From Poindextera sp035294785 (GTDB taxonomy: Bacteria; Pseudomonadota; Alphaproteobacteria; Caulobacterales; Caulobacteraceae), in assembly GCA_035294785.1 (NCBI GenBank), contig DATGKF010000091.1, positions 1 to 64,000 of the forward strand: 64,000 bases of DNA, given 5' to 3'. The notes below the pieces were generated by a model. The model had not been told where the DNA came from. It did not search any database and worked only from the letters and a program-made list of their open reading frames with translations. This document shows positions 23,797 to 31,888 of the stretch, piece after piece (positions within the stretch are counted from its first letter, which is position 1; each line of letters begins with the position of its first letter). The translations under genes were made by a program, and so were the position numbers.

Positions 23797-25067
23797 ACCA
23801 CTTCGAGGCGCGGGACGGCGCGCTTCACTGTGAGGACGCGCCGCTCGCGCGGATCGCCGAGGCTGTCGGCACGCCGGCCTACGTCTACTCGACCGCGACG
23901 CTGGAGCGGCATGTCACGGTTTTTCGCGAGGCGGTCGGCGGCCTCGGCGGCGGGGTTCCGACGCTCGCCTATGCGGTGAAGGCCAACGCCAACCTCTCGG
24001 TGCTCAAGGTGCTGGCCGACCTGGACTGCGCTTTCGACACGGTGTCCGAGGGCGAGATCCGCCGCGCGCTCGCGGCGGGCGCCGACCCGGCGCGCATCGT
24101 TTTTTCCGGCGTCGGCAAGACCGGAGGCGAACTCGCCTTCGCCACCGAGCGCGGCGTCGGCCAGGTGAACGTCGAGTCCGAGCCCGAACTCGACCGGCTG
24201 TCGCAGATCGGCGCGGCGCGCGGCGCGCGACAGGCGATCGCCATCCGCGTCAATCCTGACGTCGCCGCCGGCGGCCACGCCAAGATCTCCACCGGCCAGG
24301 CCGACGCCAAGTTCGGCGTTTCGCTGGCCGAGGCCGGCCGCCTCTACGCGAAGGCCGCCAATGCGCCTGGGGTGCGGCCGCTGGGCCTTGCGTGCCATAT
24401 CGGCAGCCAGATCGCCGACCTCGCCGCCTTCGAGCGCGCCGCCGAGATCATGGCGAGCCTCGTGCGCGAACTGCGCGGCCAGGGGCTCGGCGTCGAGCGG
24501 CTGGATCTCGGCGGCGGCCTCGCCGTCCCCTATTTCCACCAGCCCGATCCGCCGTCGCCCGACGCCTACGCCGCCGCCATCGCGCGCGGGCTGGGCGGCC
24601 TTAAGATCGCGCTGTCGTTCGAGCCCGGGCGGCTGATCGCCGCGAACGCCGGCGTGCTCGTCTCCCGGGTCATCCACGTCCACGAGCGGCCGGAGGGCCA
24701 GCGGTTCCTGGTGCTGGACGCGGCGATGAACGACCTGGTCCGCCCGGCGCTCTACGAGGCCTACCACGACATCCGCCCGGTGGCCGCGCCGGCGCCGGGG
24801 ACGCCGAACCTCGCCTATGACGTGGTCGGGCCGGTGTGCGAGACCGGCGACACCTTCGCGCGCGGCCGCGTCCTGCCCCGCCTGGACGCCGGCGACCTCG
24901 TCGCCTTCATGACCGCGGGCGCCTACGGCGCGGTGATGGCCAGCGAGTACAACAGCCGCCTTCTCGTCCCCGAGGTGCTGGTCAAGGGCGATCGTTTCGC
25001 CATCGTCCGCCCGCGCCCGACCTACGAGCAGATGCTGGCCGCCGAACCGCTGGCGCCCTGGCTTTAG
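23793..25067 (+). CDS. lysA: Diaminopimelate decarboxylase
   Basis: A 424-residue PLP enzyme converting meso-diaminopimelate to lysine. PLP lysine is in TLAYAVKANANLSVL; further family motifs are FDTVSEGEIRRAL, SGVGKT, ACHIGSQIADL, LDLGGGLAVPY, EPGRLIAANAG and the active-site cysteine in GPVCETGDTFA. Length matches the family. The start overlaps the lipoprotein stop as ATGA. It sits at the end of the argH-lipoprotein-lysA operon, which joins arginine and lysine synthesis. Confidence 0.96.
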   Translation: MNHFEARDGALHCEDAPLARIAEAVGTPAYVYSTATLERHVTVFREAVGGLGGGVPTLAYAVKANANLSVLKVLADLDCAFDTVSEGEIRRALAAGADPARIVFSGVGKTGGELAFATERGVGQVNVESEPELDRLSQIGAARGARQAIAIRVNPDVAAGGHAKISTGQADAKFGVSLAEAGRLYAKAANAPGVRPLGLACHIGSQIADLAAFERAAEIMASLVRELRGQGLGVERLDLGGGLAVPYFHQPDPPSPDAYAAAIARGLGGLKIALSFEPGRLIAANAGVLVSRVIHVHERPEGQRFLVLDAAMNDLVRPALYEAYHDIRPVAAPAPGTPNLAYDVVGPVCETGDTFARGRVLPRLDAGDLVAFMTAGAYGAVMASEYNSRLLVPEVLVKGDRFAIVRPRPTYEQMLAAEPLAPWL

Positions 25068-25133
25068 GGCCAGCGTTCGCATTTTCGCCGAGCGGGCGTA
25101 ACCGCCTGGGGACGGCGGGCGAACTCATGGCGC

Positions 25134-25832
25134 ATGAAGCTTGTCCGCGCCCTCGCTCCAACCGTGCTGATCCTGCTGGCGGCCGCCCTCGGTTCGAGCC
25201 CGGCCGCGGCCGGACCGGTCGTGGTCGAGTTGTTCCAGAGCCAGGGCTGTTCGTCCTGTCCGCCGGCCAACGCGAATCTGCTGACGGTCGTCGACCGGCC
25301 GGACGTCATCGCGCTCAGCTTCAACGTCACCTACTGGGACAGCCTCGGTTGGAAGGACACCTTCGCCCAGGCGAGGTTCACCGCGCGGCAGTGGGACTAT
25401 GCGCACGCCCTGCGCCACAGCGACGTGTTCACGCCGCAGATCGTGGTCGACGGCCGGCGTGACGGCGTCGGCGCCGACCGCGCGGAGTTCATGCGACTGG
25501 TCAGGCCGACAGGCGACCTCGACGGCGGCCCCAGCCTCGGCCTGACGGGCGCGGAGGTGCGCGTCGGCGCCGCCGCGTCGCCCGCAAGCGTCGCTGATGT
25601 CTGGCTCGTGCGTTTCGATCCGCGCACGCTGCAGGTCCCGATCCGCGCCGGCGAAAACGGCGGCAAGACCCTCACGCACAGGAACGTCGTGCGCGCGCTC
25701 GTCCGGCTCGGCCGCTGGAGCGGCCCTGCCGAAACGCTGCGGCTTCCGCCGGCGACGGACCCGGCCCTGCGCACCGCCGTCATCGTCCAGCTGCCCGGGG
25801 GCGGGCCCATCCTGGCGGCGGTGAAGGACTGA
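25134..25832 (+). CDS. DUF1223 exported thioredoxin-like protein
   Basis: A 232-residue protein with a signal peptide (to about residue 26, ending SSPAAAG). The domain starts VVVELFQSQGCSSCPPANAN; CSSC is in the position of a thioredoxin active site, and FNVTYWDSLGWKDTFA, YTPQ-like VFTPQIVVDGR and a C-terminal beta domain follow. DUF1223 proteins are uncharacterised, thioredoxin-fold, secreted proteins common in alphaproteobacteria. No gene overlaps it; 53 bases separate it from the Met/His-rich peptide gene. Confidence 0.88.
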   Translation: MKLVRALAPTVLILLAAALGSSPAAAGPVVVELFQSQGCSSCPPANANLLTVVDRPDVIALSFNVTYWDSLGWKDTFAQARFTARQWDYAHALRHSDVFTPQIVVDGRRDGVGADRAEFMRLVRPTGDLDGGPSLGLTGAEVRVGAAASPASVADVWLVRFDPRTLQVPIRAGENGGKTLTHRNVVRALVRLGRWSGPAETLRLPPATDPALRTAVIVQLPGGGPILAAVKD

Positions 25833-25885
25833 TCCCCGCGACCCGTGTTCGGGCCTTTTCAACAACCAGAAAGTGAGATGATGCC

Positions 25886-26167
25886 ATGCCGTTCACCAAC
25901 CCCCGCCGCCTCGCCCTGTTGGCCGCTCCCGCGATCGCCCTGGCGCTCGGCGCCGCCGCGGCGGCCGATCCCATGGCCGCCAGCAGCGCCATGGCTTCAG
26001 ACCATATGGCCGCCGACACGATGAGCTCGGCGGGGAGCATGGCGTCCGACCACATGGCCAGCGCCATGGCGTCGGATCACATGGCGCCGACGGGCATGAA
26101 GAAGAGTCACAGGATGCGCAAGCATCACCCAATGCCGGCGACGTCCGCCGGTTCGATGGCGCACTAG
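25886..26167 (+). CDS. Exported Met/His/Asp-rich small protein
   Basis: A 93-residue protein with a signal peptide (to about residue 27, ALALGAAAAA) and a mature part made of repeated short units such as ASDHMA (four related copies) and basic KKSHRMRKHHP near the end. The composition (many Met, His, Asp, Ser) suggests metal binding, and resembles 'pentapeptide MXKDX repeat' proteins often linked to SigF/NrsF-type sigma systems. It stands just upstream of such a pair, with a strong hairpin between. Copper or another thiophilic metal is a reasonable guess, not shown. Confidence 0.7.
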   Translation: MPFTNPRRLALLAAPAIALALGAAAAADPMAASSAMASDHMAADTMSSAGSMASDHMASAMASDHMAPTGMKKSHRMRKHHPMPATSAGSMAH

Positions 26168-26176
26168 TCATCGACT

Positions 26177-26218
26177 GGGAGCCGCGGGCATCCCCCCAAC
26201 CCCCCGCCCGCGGCTCCC
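26177..26218 (+). terminator. Strong hairpin between the Met/His-rich gene and the sigma gene
   Basis: A perfect 13-base-pair stem, GGGAGCCGCGGGC at 26177-26189 and GCCCGCGGCTCCC at 26206-26218, with a 16-base loop and no U-tract. It could act as a partial terminator or mRNA-stabilising structure, keeping the small secreted protein more abundant than the sigma factor. Confidence 0.6.
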
Positions 26219-26224
26219 CACCCG

Positions 26225-26860
26225 ATGCCCGCAAGCCCCCGCCGCGCTCAAAGGCCCGCCCTCGCCGCCGATCCGGAGCTGTGTAATGTCGTGGCCCTGA
26301 GGCCGAGGGCCAAGCGCGTGGACGACGTCGAGCGGCAGCTGAAGGACCTGATGATTCGCGGGCTCGCCGGCGACGCGGCGGCGCACGCCCAGATGTTGCA
26401 CGCCCTGGCCGGTCGCCTGAGAGGCTATTTCGGCCGGCGGCTGGGGACGCAGGCGGTGGACGTGGAGGATCTGGTTCAGGAGACCCTGATCGCCGTGCAC
26501 CGCAAGGGCCACACCTTCGATCCGAGAGCGCCGTTCACGCCGTGGGCCTACGCCATTGCCCGGCACAAGCTCGTCGATCACTTCCGCAAGGTCGGGTCGC
26601 GGCGCGAGGCGCCGCTGGAGGCCGCAGAGGCGCTGTGGTCGACGGACGACCCGGCGGAGCAGACCGCGCGTGGCGATGTGGCCCGGCTGCTCTCCGCCTT
26701 GCCGGAGCGCCAGCGGCGGCTGATCCAGGACGTCAAGCTCACGGGCCTGAGCATCGAGGAAGCCTCACGCGCCTCAGGGCTCTCGGTGGCGAACGTGAAG
26801 GTCACTCTGCACAGGGCGATGAAAGCGCTGGCGAGGAGGGTCCGCGATGCGAACGGATGA
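26225..26860 (+). CDS. sigF: SigF-type ECF sigma factor
   Basis: A 211-residue ECF sigma factor paired with an NrsF (DUF1109) membrane anti-sigma factor, as in Caulobacter SigF, which responds to metal and oxidative stress. Region 2 (about residues 45-115): VDVEDLVQETLIAVHRKGHT then PFTPWAYAIARHKLVDHFRK. Region 4 (about 155-205): SALPERQRRLIQDVKLTGLS and a helix-turn-helix through VANVKVTLHRAMKALARRV. The start at 26225 is uncertain; an internal GTG at 26318 (before DDVERQLKDL) fits the usual family length better. It overlaps nrsF by 14 bases. Confidence 0.85.
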   Translation: MPASPRRAQRPALAADPELCNVVALRPRAKRVDDVERQLKDLMIRGLAGDAAAHAQMLHALAGRLRGYFGRRLGTQAVDVEDLVQETLIAVHRKGHTFDPRAPFTPWAYAIARHKLVDHFRKVGSRREAPLEAAEALWSTDDPAEQTARGDVARLLSALPERQRRLIQDVKLTGLSIEEASRASGLSVANVKVTLHRAMKALARRVRDANG

Positions 26861-27485
26861 ACTCATCGACCTTCTCGCCGGCGTCGTGCGCCCTTCGCGC
26901 GGCGCCGTGGCGCGCGTGATCGGCATCGCGTTGCTCGCGGCCATCGCCGGCTCGTTTGTGGTGATGATGCTCGGCTGGGGCCTGCGTCCCGATCTCCGCG
27001 CGGCGCTCTCGACGTCCGCCTACTGGATGAAGACCGTCTACACGGCCGCAATCGCCCTGGCGGGCCTTGCTCTGGTGGAGCGGCTCGGTCGGCCGGGTGC
27101 GCGGGCGCGTTTCGGTTGGCTGGTCGCCGCGGCGGCCTTCGCCATCGTCGCGCTCCTTGCGGCGGGCGAGCTGGCGGCGCTTCCGCAGACGCAATGGACG
27201 CGCGACGTGATGGGCCAGACCTGGAGCCGCTGCCCGTTCCGCATCGCGGTCATCGCCCTTCCGGCGTTCGGCGCGACTCTCTGGGCGCTCCGCCGCATGG
27301 CGCCGACCCGGCCGCGACTGGCCGGCGCGGCCGCCGGCCTCCTCGCCGGCGGCGTCGGCGCGACCGTCTACGGCCTCTATTGCCAGGAAACCGCCGCCGC
27401 CTTCACCGCGGTCTGGTACACGCTCGGGATGCTGGTCTGGGCCGCGATCGGCGCGGCCTTCGGCGGTCGGCTGCTCCGCTGGTGA
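26847..27485 (+). CDS. nrsF: NrsF-type (DUF1109) membrane anti-sigma factor
   Basis: A 212-residue protein with six predicted membrane spans. It starts MRTDELIDLLAGVVRPS, the cytosolic sigma-binding N-terminus of the family. Two cysteines, C129 (WSRCPFRI) and C179 (GLYCQETAA), occupy the positions known in Caulobacter NrsF to be needed for sensing; all other positions lack cysteine. It overlaps sigF by 14 bases. It is expected to hold the sigma factor until a redox or metal signal acts on the cysteine pair. Confidence 0.9.
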   Translation: MRTDELIDLLAGVVRPSRGAVARVIGIALLAAIAGSFVVMMLGWGLRPDLRAALSTSAYWMKTVYTAAIALAGLALVERLGRPGARARFGWLVAAAAFAIVALLAAGELAALPQTQWTRDVMGQTWSRCPFRIAVIALPAFGATLWALRRMAPTRPRLAGAAAGLLAGGVGATVYGLYCQETAAAFTAVWYTLGMLVWAAIGAAFGGRLLRW

Positions 27486-27507
27486 GCCGCGCCCGGCCGC
27501 GTTCGGG

Positions 27508-28842
27508 TCAGGCCTGATCCGGCGCGAGGTCGACGGTCATGGCCGAGCGGTTATGACTGCAGAGCAGGCGAACCGTCTGCCCCGGGGTGAGCTCGAGCGG
27601 GTTTCCAAAGCGGTACAGCACATGCATCCAGCCGTTCGCCCCGGCGCTTGGCGTCGGGCGGTTGTCGTATTCGGTCTCGGCGTCCAGCTCCAGCCGCAGC
27701 CACTGGGCGACGCCGACGCACCGGCCCTGGGCGCTCGCCACGACGGCGCGCGTCCGCCGTTCGGCGGGGAAGGCGGCCCCGGCGAGGTCGAAGGCGAAGA
27801 TCTCGAAGTCCTCGGACATGACGTCGTGCGGGATGCGGTCCAGGTGAAGTCCAAGCTTGACCGGCGCGAACCGGTCGAAGGGTGAGAGGTCGAATCCGGT
27901 CGACGCCGACGCCCGCACCTGCGCCTCGACGGCCGCGCCGCCGACCAGATAACCGAGCGCGATCGCGCGCCGCGGAATGACGACGGCCTCCGGCGCGAGC
28001 AGCCGTCGCCGCGCATCCTCGAGCGTCGGCAGCACCGACTCCGACAGAAGACCGCTGGCGAAGGTTTCGGTGACGAGGACATCGGCGCGCTCGGCCATGT
28101 CGCGACCGACGTCCAGCTGGTCGGAGCGCTTGGCGTGCAGCGTTACGCGATCCGCCAGTCCGTTCGCCGCGATGATGTCGCGCGCCGCCGCCGCGATGGG
28201 CGCGACCATCTCGCACGTGGTGACGCTGGCCGCCCCCGCGCGCGCCGCCATCATGGCCAGCAGGCCAGAGCCGCTGCCGATGTCCAGGACCCGCCGCCCA
28301 GGCGCCAGGCGGCGCAGCGCCCGATCGTAGGCGCTGTTCCGCGCGGCGTCGGCCATCATCGGGAAGTGCCATGGCGGCGCCACGCGCCCGAGCGTCAGCG
28401 CCAGATTGTCCCTGGCCTCGAGGTAGCCGGGATCGATCGCGAGCGCGCGGCGGTAGGCGCCGATCGCCGCCGCGTCGTCGCCAACGGCTTCCAGCGTCGA
28501 GGCGAGATTGTTCGCCGCCTGGGCCAGAGACCCGTCGAGGGCGAGCGCCGCCTCGAAGGCCGCCGCGGCGCCGGGGAGGTCGCCCGCGGCGTTCAGCGCG
28601 ACCCCAAGATTGTTCCGATACTCCGGGTCTCGCGCGTCGGCCTCGGTGGCGCGCCGAAGCAACCCAACAGCGGACCCGACCTCACCCGCGGCGAACGCCA
28701 GCAATCCAAGCTGATGGCTCGCGATGGCGTTCGACGGATCCAGCGCCAGCACCGTCTCGAACAGCGCCCTCGCAGCGACCGCATCGCCGTCGGCATGGCG
28801 CGCGACCGCCTCCGCCAGAACCTGATCGACGGATTTCTGCAC
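27508..28842 (-). CDS. TPR-methyltransferase fusion (PRMT-like)
   Basis: A 444-residue protein. Residues 1 to about 155 are tetratricopeptide repeats (FETVLALDPSNAIASHQLGL, RRATEADARDPEYRNNLGVA, YRRALAIDPGYLEARDNLAL). Residues about 185-330 are a class I SAM methyltransferase: motif I VLDIGSGSGLLAMMAARAGA, then VTTCEMV, and LVTETFASGLLSE in the position of the substrate-binding loop of arginine methyltransferases (PRMT7/9-like). A beta-barrel-like C-terminus follows. GTG start with GGAGGG upstream; another GTG at 28896 would add 18 residues. The substrate is unknown. Confidence 0.82.
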   Translation of the reverse strand: MQKSVDQVLAEAVARHADGDAVAARALFETVLALDPSNAIASHQLGLLAFAAGEVGSAVGLLRRATEADARDPEYRNNLGVALNAAGDLPGAAAAFEAALALDGSLAQAANNLASTLEAVGDDAAAIGAYRRALAIDPGYLEARDNLALTLGRVAPPWHFPMMADAARNSAYDRALRRLAPGRRVLDIGSGSGLLAMMAARAGAASVTTCEMVAPIAAAARDIIAANGLADRVTLHAKRSDQLDVGRDMAERADVLVTETFASGLLSESVLPTLEDARRRLLAPEAVVIPRRAIALGYLVGGAAVEAQVRASASTGFDLSPFDRFAPVKLGLHLDRIPHDVMSEDFEIFAFDLAGAAFPAERRTRAVVASAQGRCVGVAQWLRLELDAETEYDNRPTPSAGANGWMHVLYRFGNPLELTPGQTVRLLCSHNRSAMTVDLAPDQA

Positions 28843-28942
28843 GGCGCCCGGACCCTCCGACGGGCGCGCCCTGTCGCGGACGGCGCCCCGCTGCACTTCG
28901 GCGCAGGGCCGGCAAAGGTTACAGCCTAGAGCGCTCTCTTCC

Positions 28943-28957
28943 GTTCCCTTTTCGTTT
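28943..28957 (+). promoter_or_regulatory. Near-match LexA box before the DinG-like helicase
   Basis: GTTC (28943-28946), seven bases, GTTT (28954-28957): one mismatch from the alphaproteobacterial SOS box GTTC-N7-GTTC, 16 bases before the helicase start. Given one mismatch it is only a candidate. Confidence 0.35.
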
Positions 28958-28972
28958 CCATCGGTTCAGCGT

Positions 28973-31774
28973 ATGGCAGACAGGGTGAACGCCATCGCCC
29001 CCGCCCTTGATCTCGCGCCGGCGCTCGTGGTCCTGCCGGGACCGCGGGCCGCGGTCTGCGATGGCGCGGGGGCGCGCGGCATCGACGTCGATCAGGCCCG
29101 GCGCCTGGCCATGTCGACGCCGGTGGTCGTGGCGCACGCGGGTCTGACGGCGCGGCGGCTGGCCCTGGCCTCGCCGGCCCGCTCGCGGGACATCTTCGAC
29201 GCGCTCGAGCTCTTCGCCTTCGTGCGCCCGGCGCGCTTTTGCGCGCCCTCTGCGGCGGGCCTGGCGCTGGCCATGGGCCTGCCGGAGCCCAAGTCGGCGG
29301 AGGCGCAGGCGGCGAGCCTTCGCGACGTGTGCCGCGCGCTCCTGACCGAGCTCGCCGAAAGTCCGTGGCCGAGCCGCGAGGAGGCGCTGGCGCTGGCCGA
29401 GACGCTGGGCCGCGCCGGCTGGGCCTGGACAGGCGCCGTGACCCAGGCCTTGCGCGCGAAGGCTGTGCGGGACGGGCGCTGGGGGACGGGCCTCGAGGTC
29501 TGGAGCCGCATTCCGGAATGGCAGGACCAGCCGCCGCCCGGCGAGCCGGGCTCGACGCCGATCGCGCCCGACGCCGCGCGCGAGCGCCTTAGCCAGCTGC
29601 TGGGCCGCGCCGGCCTCGACGAAGCACGCACCGCACAGGCCGAGTTCGCGGCGCAGACCACCCACGCCTTTCAGCCGCGCGAGCGCGAGGACGAGCCGAA
29701 CGTGATGCTGGCCGAGGCCGGCACCGGCGTCGGCAAGACGCTGGGCTATCTGGCGCCGGCGTCGCTGTGGGCGGAGGCGAACGGGCCGGGCGTCTGGGTT
29801 TCGACCTTCACCCGCGCGCTGCAACGGCAGATCGAGCGCGAGAGCCACGCCGTCTATCCCGATCCGGCGGTGCGGGCGCGCAAGGCCGTCGTGCGCAAGG
29901 GTCGCGAGAACTACCTGTGCCTTTTGAACCTGCAGGAGATGGCTTCGATCGCCATGTCAGGCGGCGGCGACCTGATCGGCCTTGGCCTCGTCGCCCGCTG
30001 GGCGCGCGCAACCCGTGACGGCGACATGACCGGCGGGGACTTCCCAGCCTGGCTGCCCGGGCTGTTCTCCGTCGGGCCGGCGGCGCAGGCCAGCCCGGCG
30101 AACCTGGTCGACCGGCGCGGCGAATGTGTGCACGCCGGCTGCCCGCACTACCGCGCCTGCTTCATCGAGAAGGCGATCCGCGCTTCGCGCGGCGCCGATC
30201 TCGTCATCGCCAACCACGCGCTGGTGCTGAGTCAGGCGGCCTTCGACGGCGCGCGGACGGCGCGCGGGCTGAAGGCGGACGCCGAAACCGCCGTCTTCCG
30301 CCGCATCGTCTTCGACGAGGGCCATCACCTGTTCGACGCCGCCGACAGCGCGTTTTCGGCCGTCATTTCCGGCGCCGAGGCGGCCGAGCTCCGCCGCTGG
30401 ATCCGCGGGCCGGAAGGGCGGGGCCGGCGCGGGCGCGGACTGGAGGCGCGGCTCGCCGAGCTGGTCGGTGAACGCGCGAGCGCCCGCGACGCCCTCGACG
30501 CCGCCGTGCGCGCGGCTGCGGCGCTGCCGGGCGAGGGCTGGTCTGGGCGCATCGCCCCGCCGACCGGCGAGGCGAACCCGCTCGGCCCGATCGAACACTT
30601 CCTCGCCGCCGTGCTGGAGCAGCTGCGCGCCCGCGCCGCGCCGTCCGATGTCGGGCAGGAGTGCCACGCGCGCCCGGCGATCGATCTGGTGCGCCAGACG
30701 GCCGAAGCCGCCGCGGCCGCGCTCGCCGCCATCGAGGCGCCGCTGACCGCGCTGGCGCGGGGGCTGGCCGACCTGCTCGACGAGGCGGCCGACGAACTTT
30801 CCACCGGCGACCGGGCGCGGCTGGAAGGCGCGCTGCGCGGGCTCGACCGCCGGGCGCGCCTGCATCTGCCGGCCTGGCGGGCGATGCTGACCGCGATCGC
30901 CGAGGACGCCGAGGACGACCCGGACTTCGTCGACTGGTTCGACGCGACGTTCCTCTATGGCCGGGTGGTCGACGCCGCCTGCCGCCGCCACTGGGTCGAT
31001 CCGACGGAGCCGCTGCACGCCGCGGTGCTGGCGCCGGCGCACGGCGTCCTGGTGACAAGCGCCACGCTGGCCGACCCGACGCTCGAGGCGCCCTTCTCGC
31101 TGGCCGAACTGCGCACCGGCGCGGCGCGGCTGAACGAGCCGGTTCGGACGCTCAGGCTGGCCTCGCCTTTCGACTACGCGACGAACGCACGCGCCATCGT
31201 GGTCACCGACGTCGGCCGCGAAGACCCCCGCCAGGTGGGCGCGGCCATGCGCGAGCTGTTCATCGCCTCGGGCGGCGGCGCGCTTGGCCTCTTCACCGCC
31301 ATCCGCCGCTTGCGCGCGGTCTACGACCGCATCAGCGGACCACTCGCCGAGCGCGGGTCGCCCCTCTACGCCCAGCACGTCGACCCGCTGGAGGTCGGCG
31401 CCCTGGTCGATATCTTCCGCGTCGAAGAAGACTCATGCCTGCTTGGCACCGACGCCGTTCGCGACGGCGTCGACGTCCCCGGCCGCTCGCTGCGCCTGCT
31501 GGTGTTCGACCGCGTGCCCTGGCCGAGGCCGGACATCCTGCACAAGGCCAGGCGCGGCCGTTTCGGCGGCAAGGCCTATGACGACGCCGTGGCGCGCGCC
31601 CGCATCGCCCAGGCGTTCGGCCGCCTGATCCGCCGCGCCGACGATCGCGGCGTGTTCGTGATGCTCGACGCGGCCGCGCCGACCCGCCTCTTCGCCAGCC
31701 TTCCCGAGGGCGTTCAGGTGGAGCGGATGGGACTGGTCGAGGCGATAGAAGCGGTCGGCGTTCACCTCGGCTGA
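28973..31774 (+). CDS. DinG/XPD-type Fe-S DNA helicase
   Basis: A 933-residue superfamily 2 helicase. Walker A AEAGTGVGKTLGYLAP at about 247-260; DEGH box (IVFDEGHHLFD) near 446; four candidate Fe-S cysteines at about 315 (NYLCLL) and 384-394 (GECVHAGCPHYRACF); C-terminal motifs with LLGTDAVRDGVDVPGRSLRL and QAFGRLIRRADDRG. The N-terminal 220 residues are a less conserved extension with no exonuclease motif that I can see. The family unwinds DNA 5'-3' and resolves R-loops or other structures in repair. A near-match LexA box lies upstream. Confidence 0.9.
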   Translation: MADRVNAIAPALDLAPALVVLPGPRAAVCDGAGARGIDVDQARRLAMSTPVVVAHAGLTARRLALASPARSRDIFDALELFAFVRPARFCAPSAAGLALAMGLPEPKSAEAQAASLRDVCRALLTELAESPWPSREEALALAETLGRAGWAWTGAVTQALRAKAVRDGRWGTGLEVWSRIPEWQDQPPPGEPGSTPIAPDAARERLSQLLGRAGLDEARTAQAEFAAQTTHAFQPREREDEPNVMLAEAGTGVGKTLGYLAPASLWAEANGPGVWVSTFTRALQRQIERESHAVYPDPAVRARKAVVRKGRENYLCLLNLQEMASIAMSGGGDLIGLGLVARWARATRDGDMTGGDFPAWLPGLFSVGPAAQASPANLVDRRGECVHAGCPHYRACFIEKAIRASRGADLVIANHALVLSQAAFDGARTARGLKADAETAVFRRIVFDEGHHLFDAADSAFSAVISGAEAAELRRWIRGPEGRGRRGRGLEARLAELVGERASARDALDAAVRAAAALPGEGWSGRIAPPTGEANPLGPIEHFLAAVLEQLRARAAPSDVGQECHARPAIDLVRQTAEAAAAALAAIEAPLTALARGLADLLDEAADELSTGDRARLEGALRGLDRRARLHLPAWRAMLTAIAEDAEDDPDFVDWFDATFLYGRVVDAACRRHWVDPTEPLHAAVLAPAHGVLVTSATLADPTLEAPFSLAELRTGAARLNEPVRTLRLASPFDYATNARAIVVTDVGREDPRQVGAAMRELFIASGGGALGLFTAIRRLRAVYDRISGPLAERGSPLYAQHVDPLEVGALVDIFRVEEDSCLLGTDAVRDGVDVPGRSLRLLVFDRVPWPRPDILHKARRGRFGGKAYDDAVARARIAQAFGRLIRRADDRGVFVMLDAAAPTRLFASLPEGVQVERMGLVEAIEAVGVHLG

Positions 31775-31888
31775 CCCGCCGCGCGTCGGTCCGGATTCAT
31801 CGAAAATTAACCGCTCTGCAAGACAAGCCGTCCTGCACGCATGACGCGCGTCGAGACAAAAACGCATCGATCCCAGGGGGCGGGAAGA

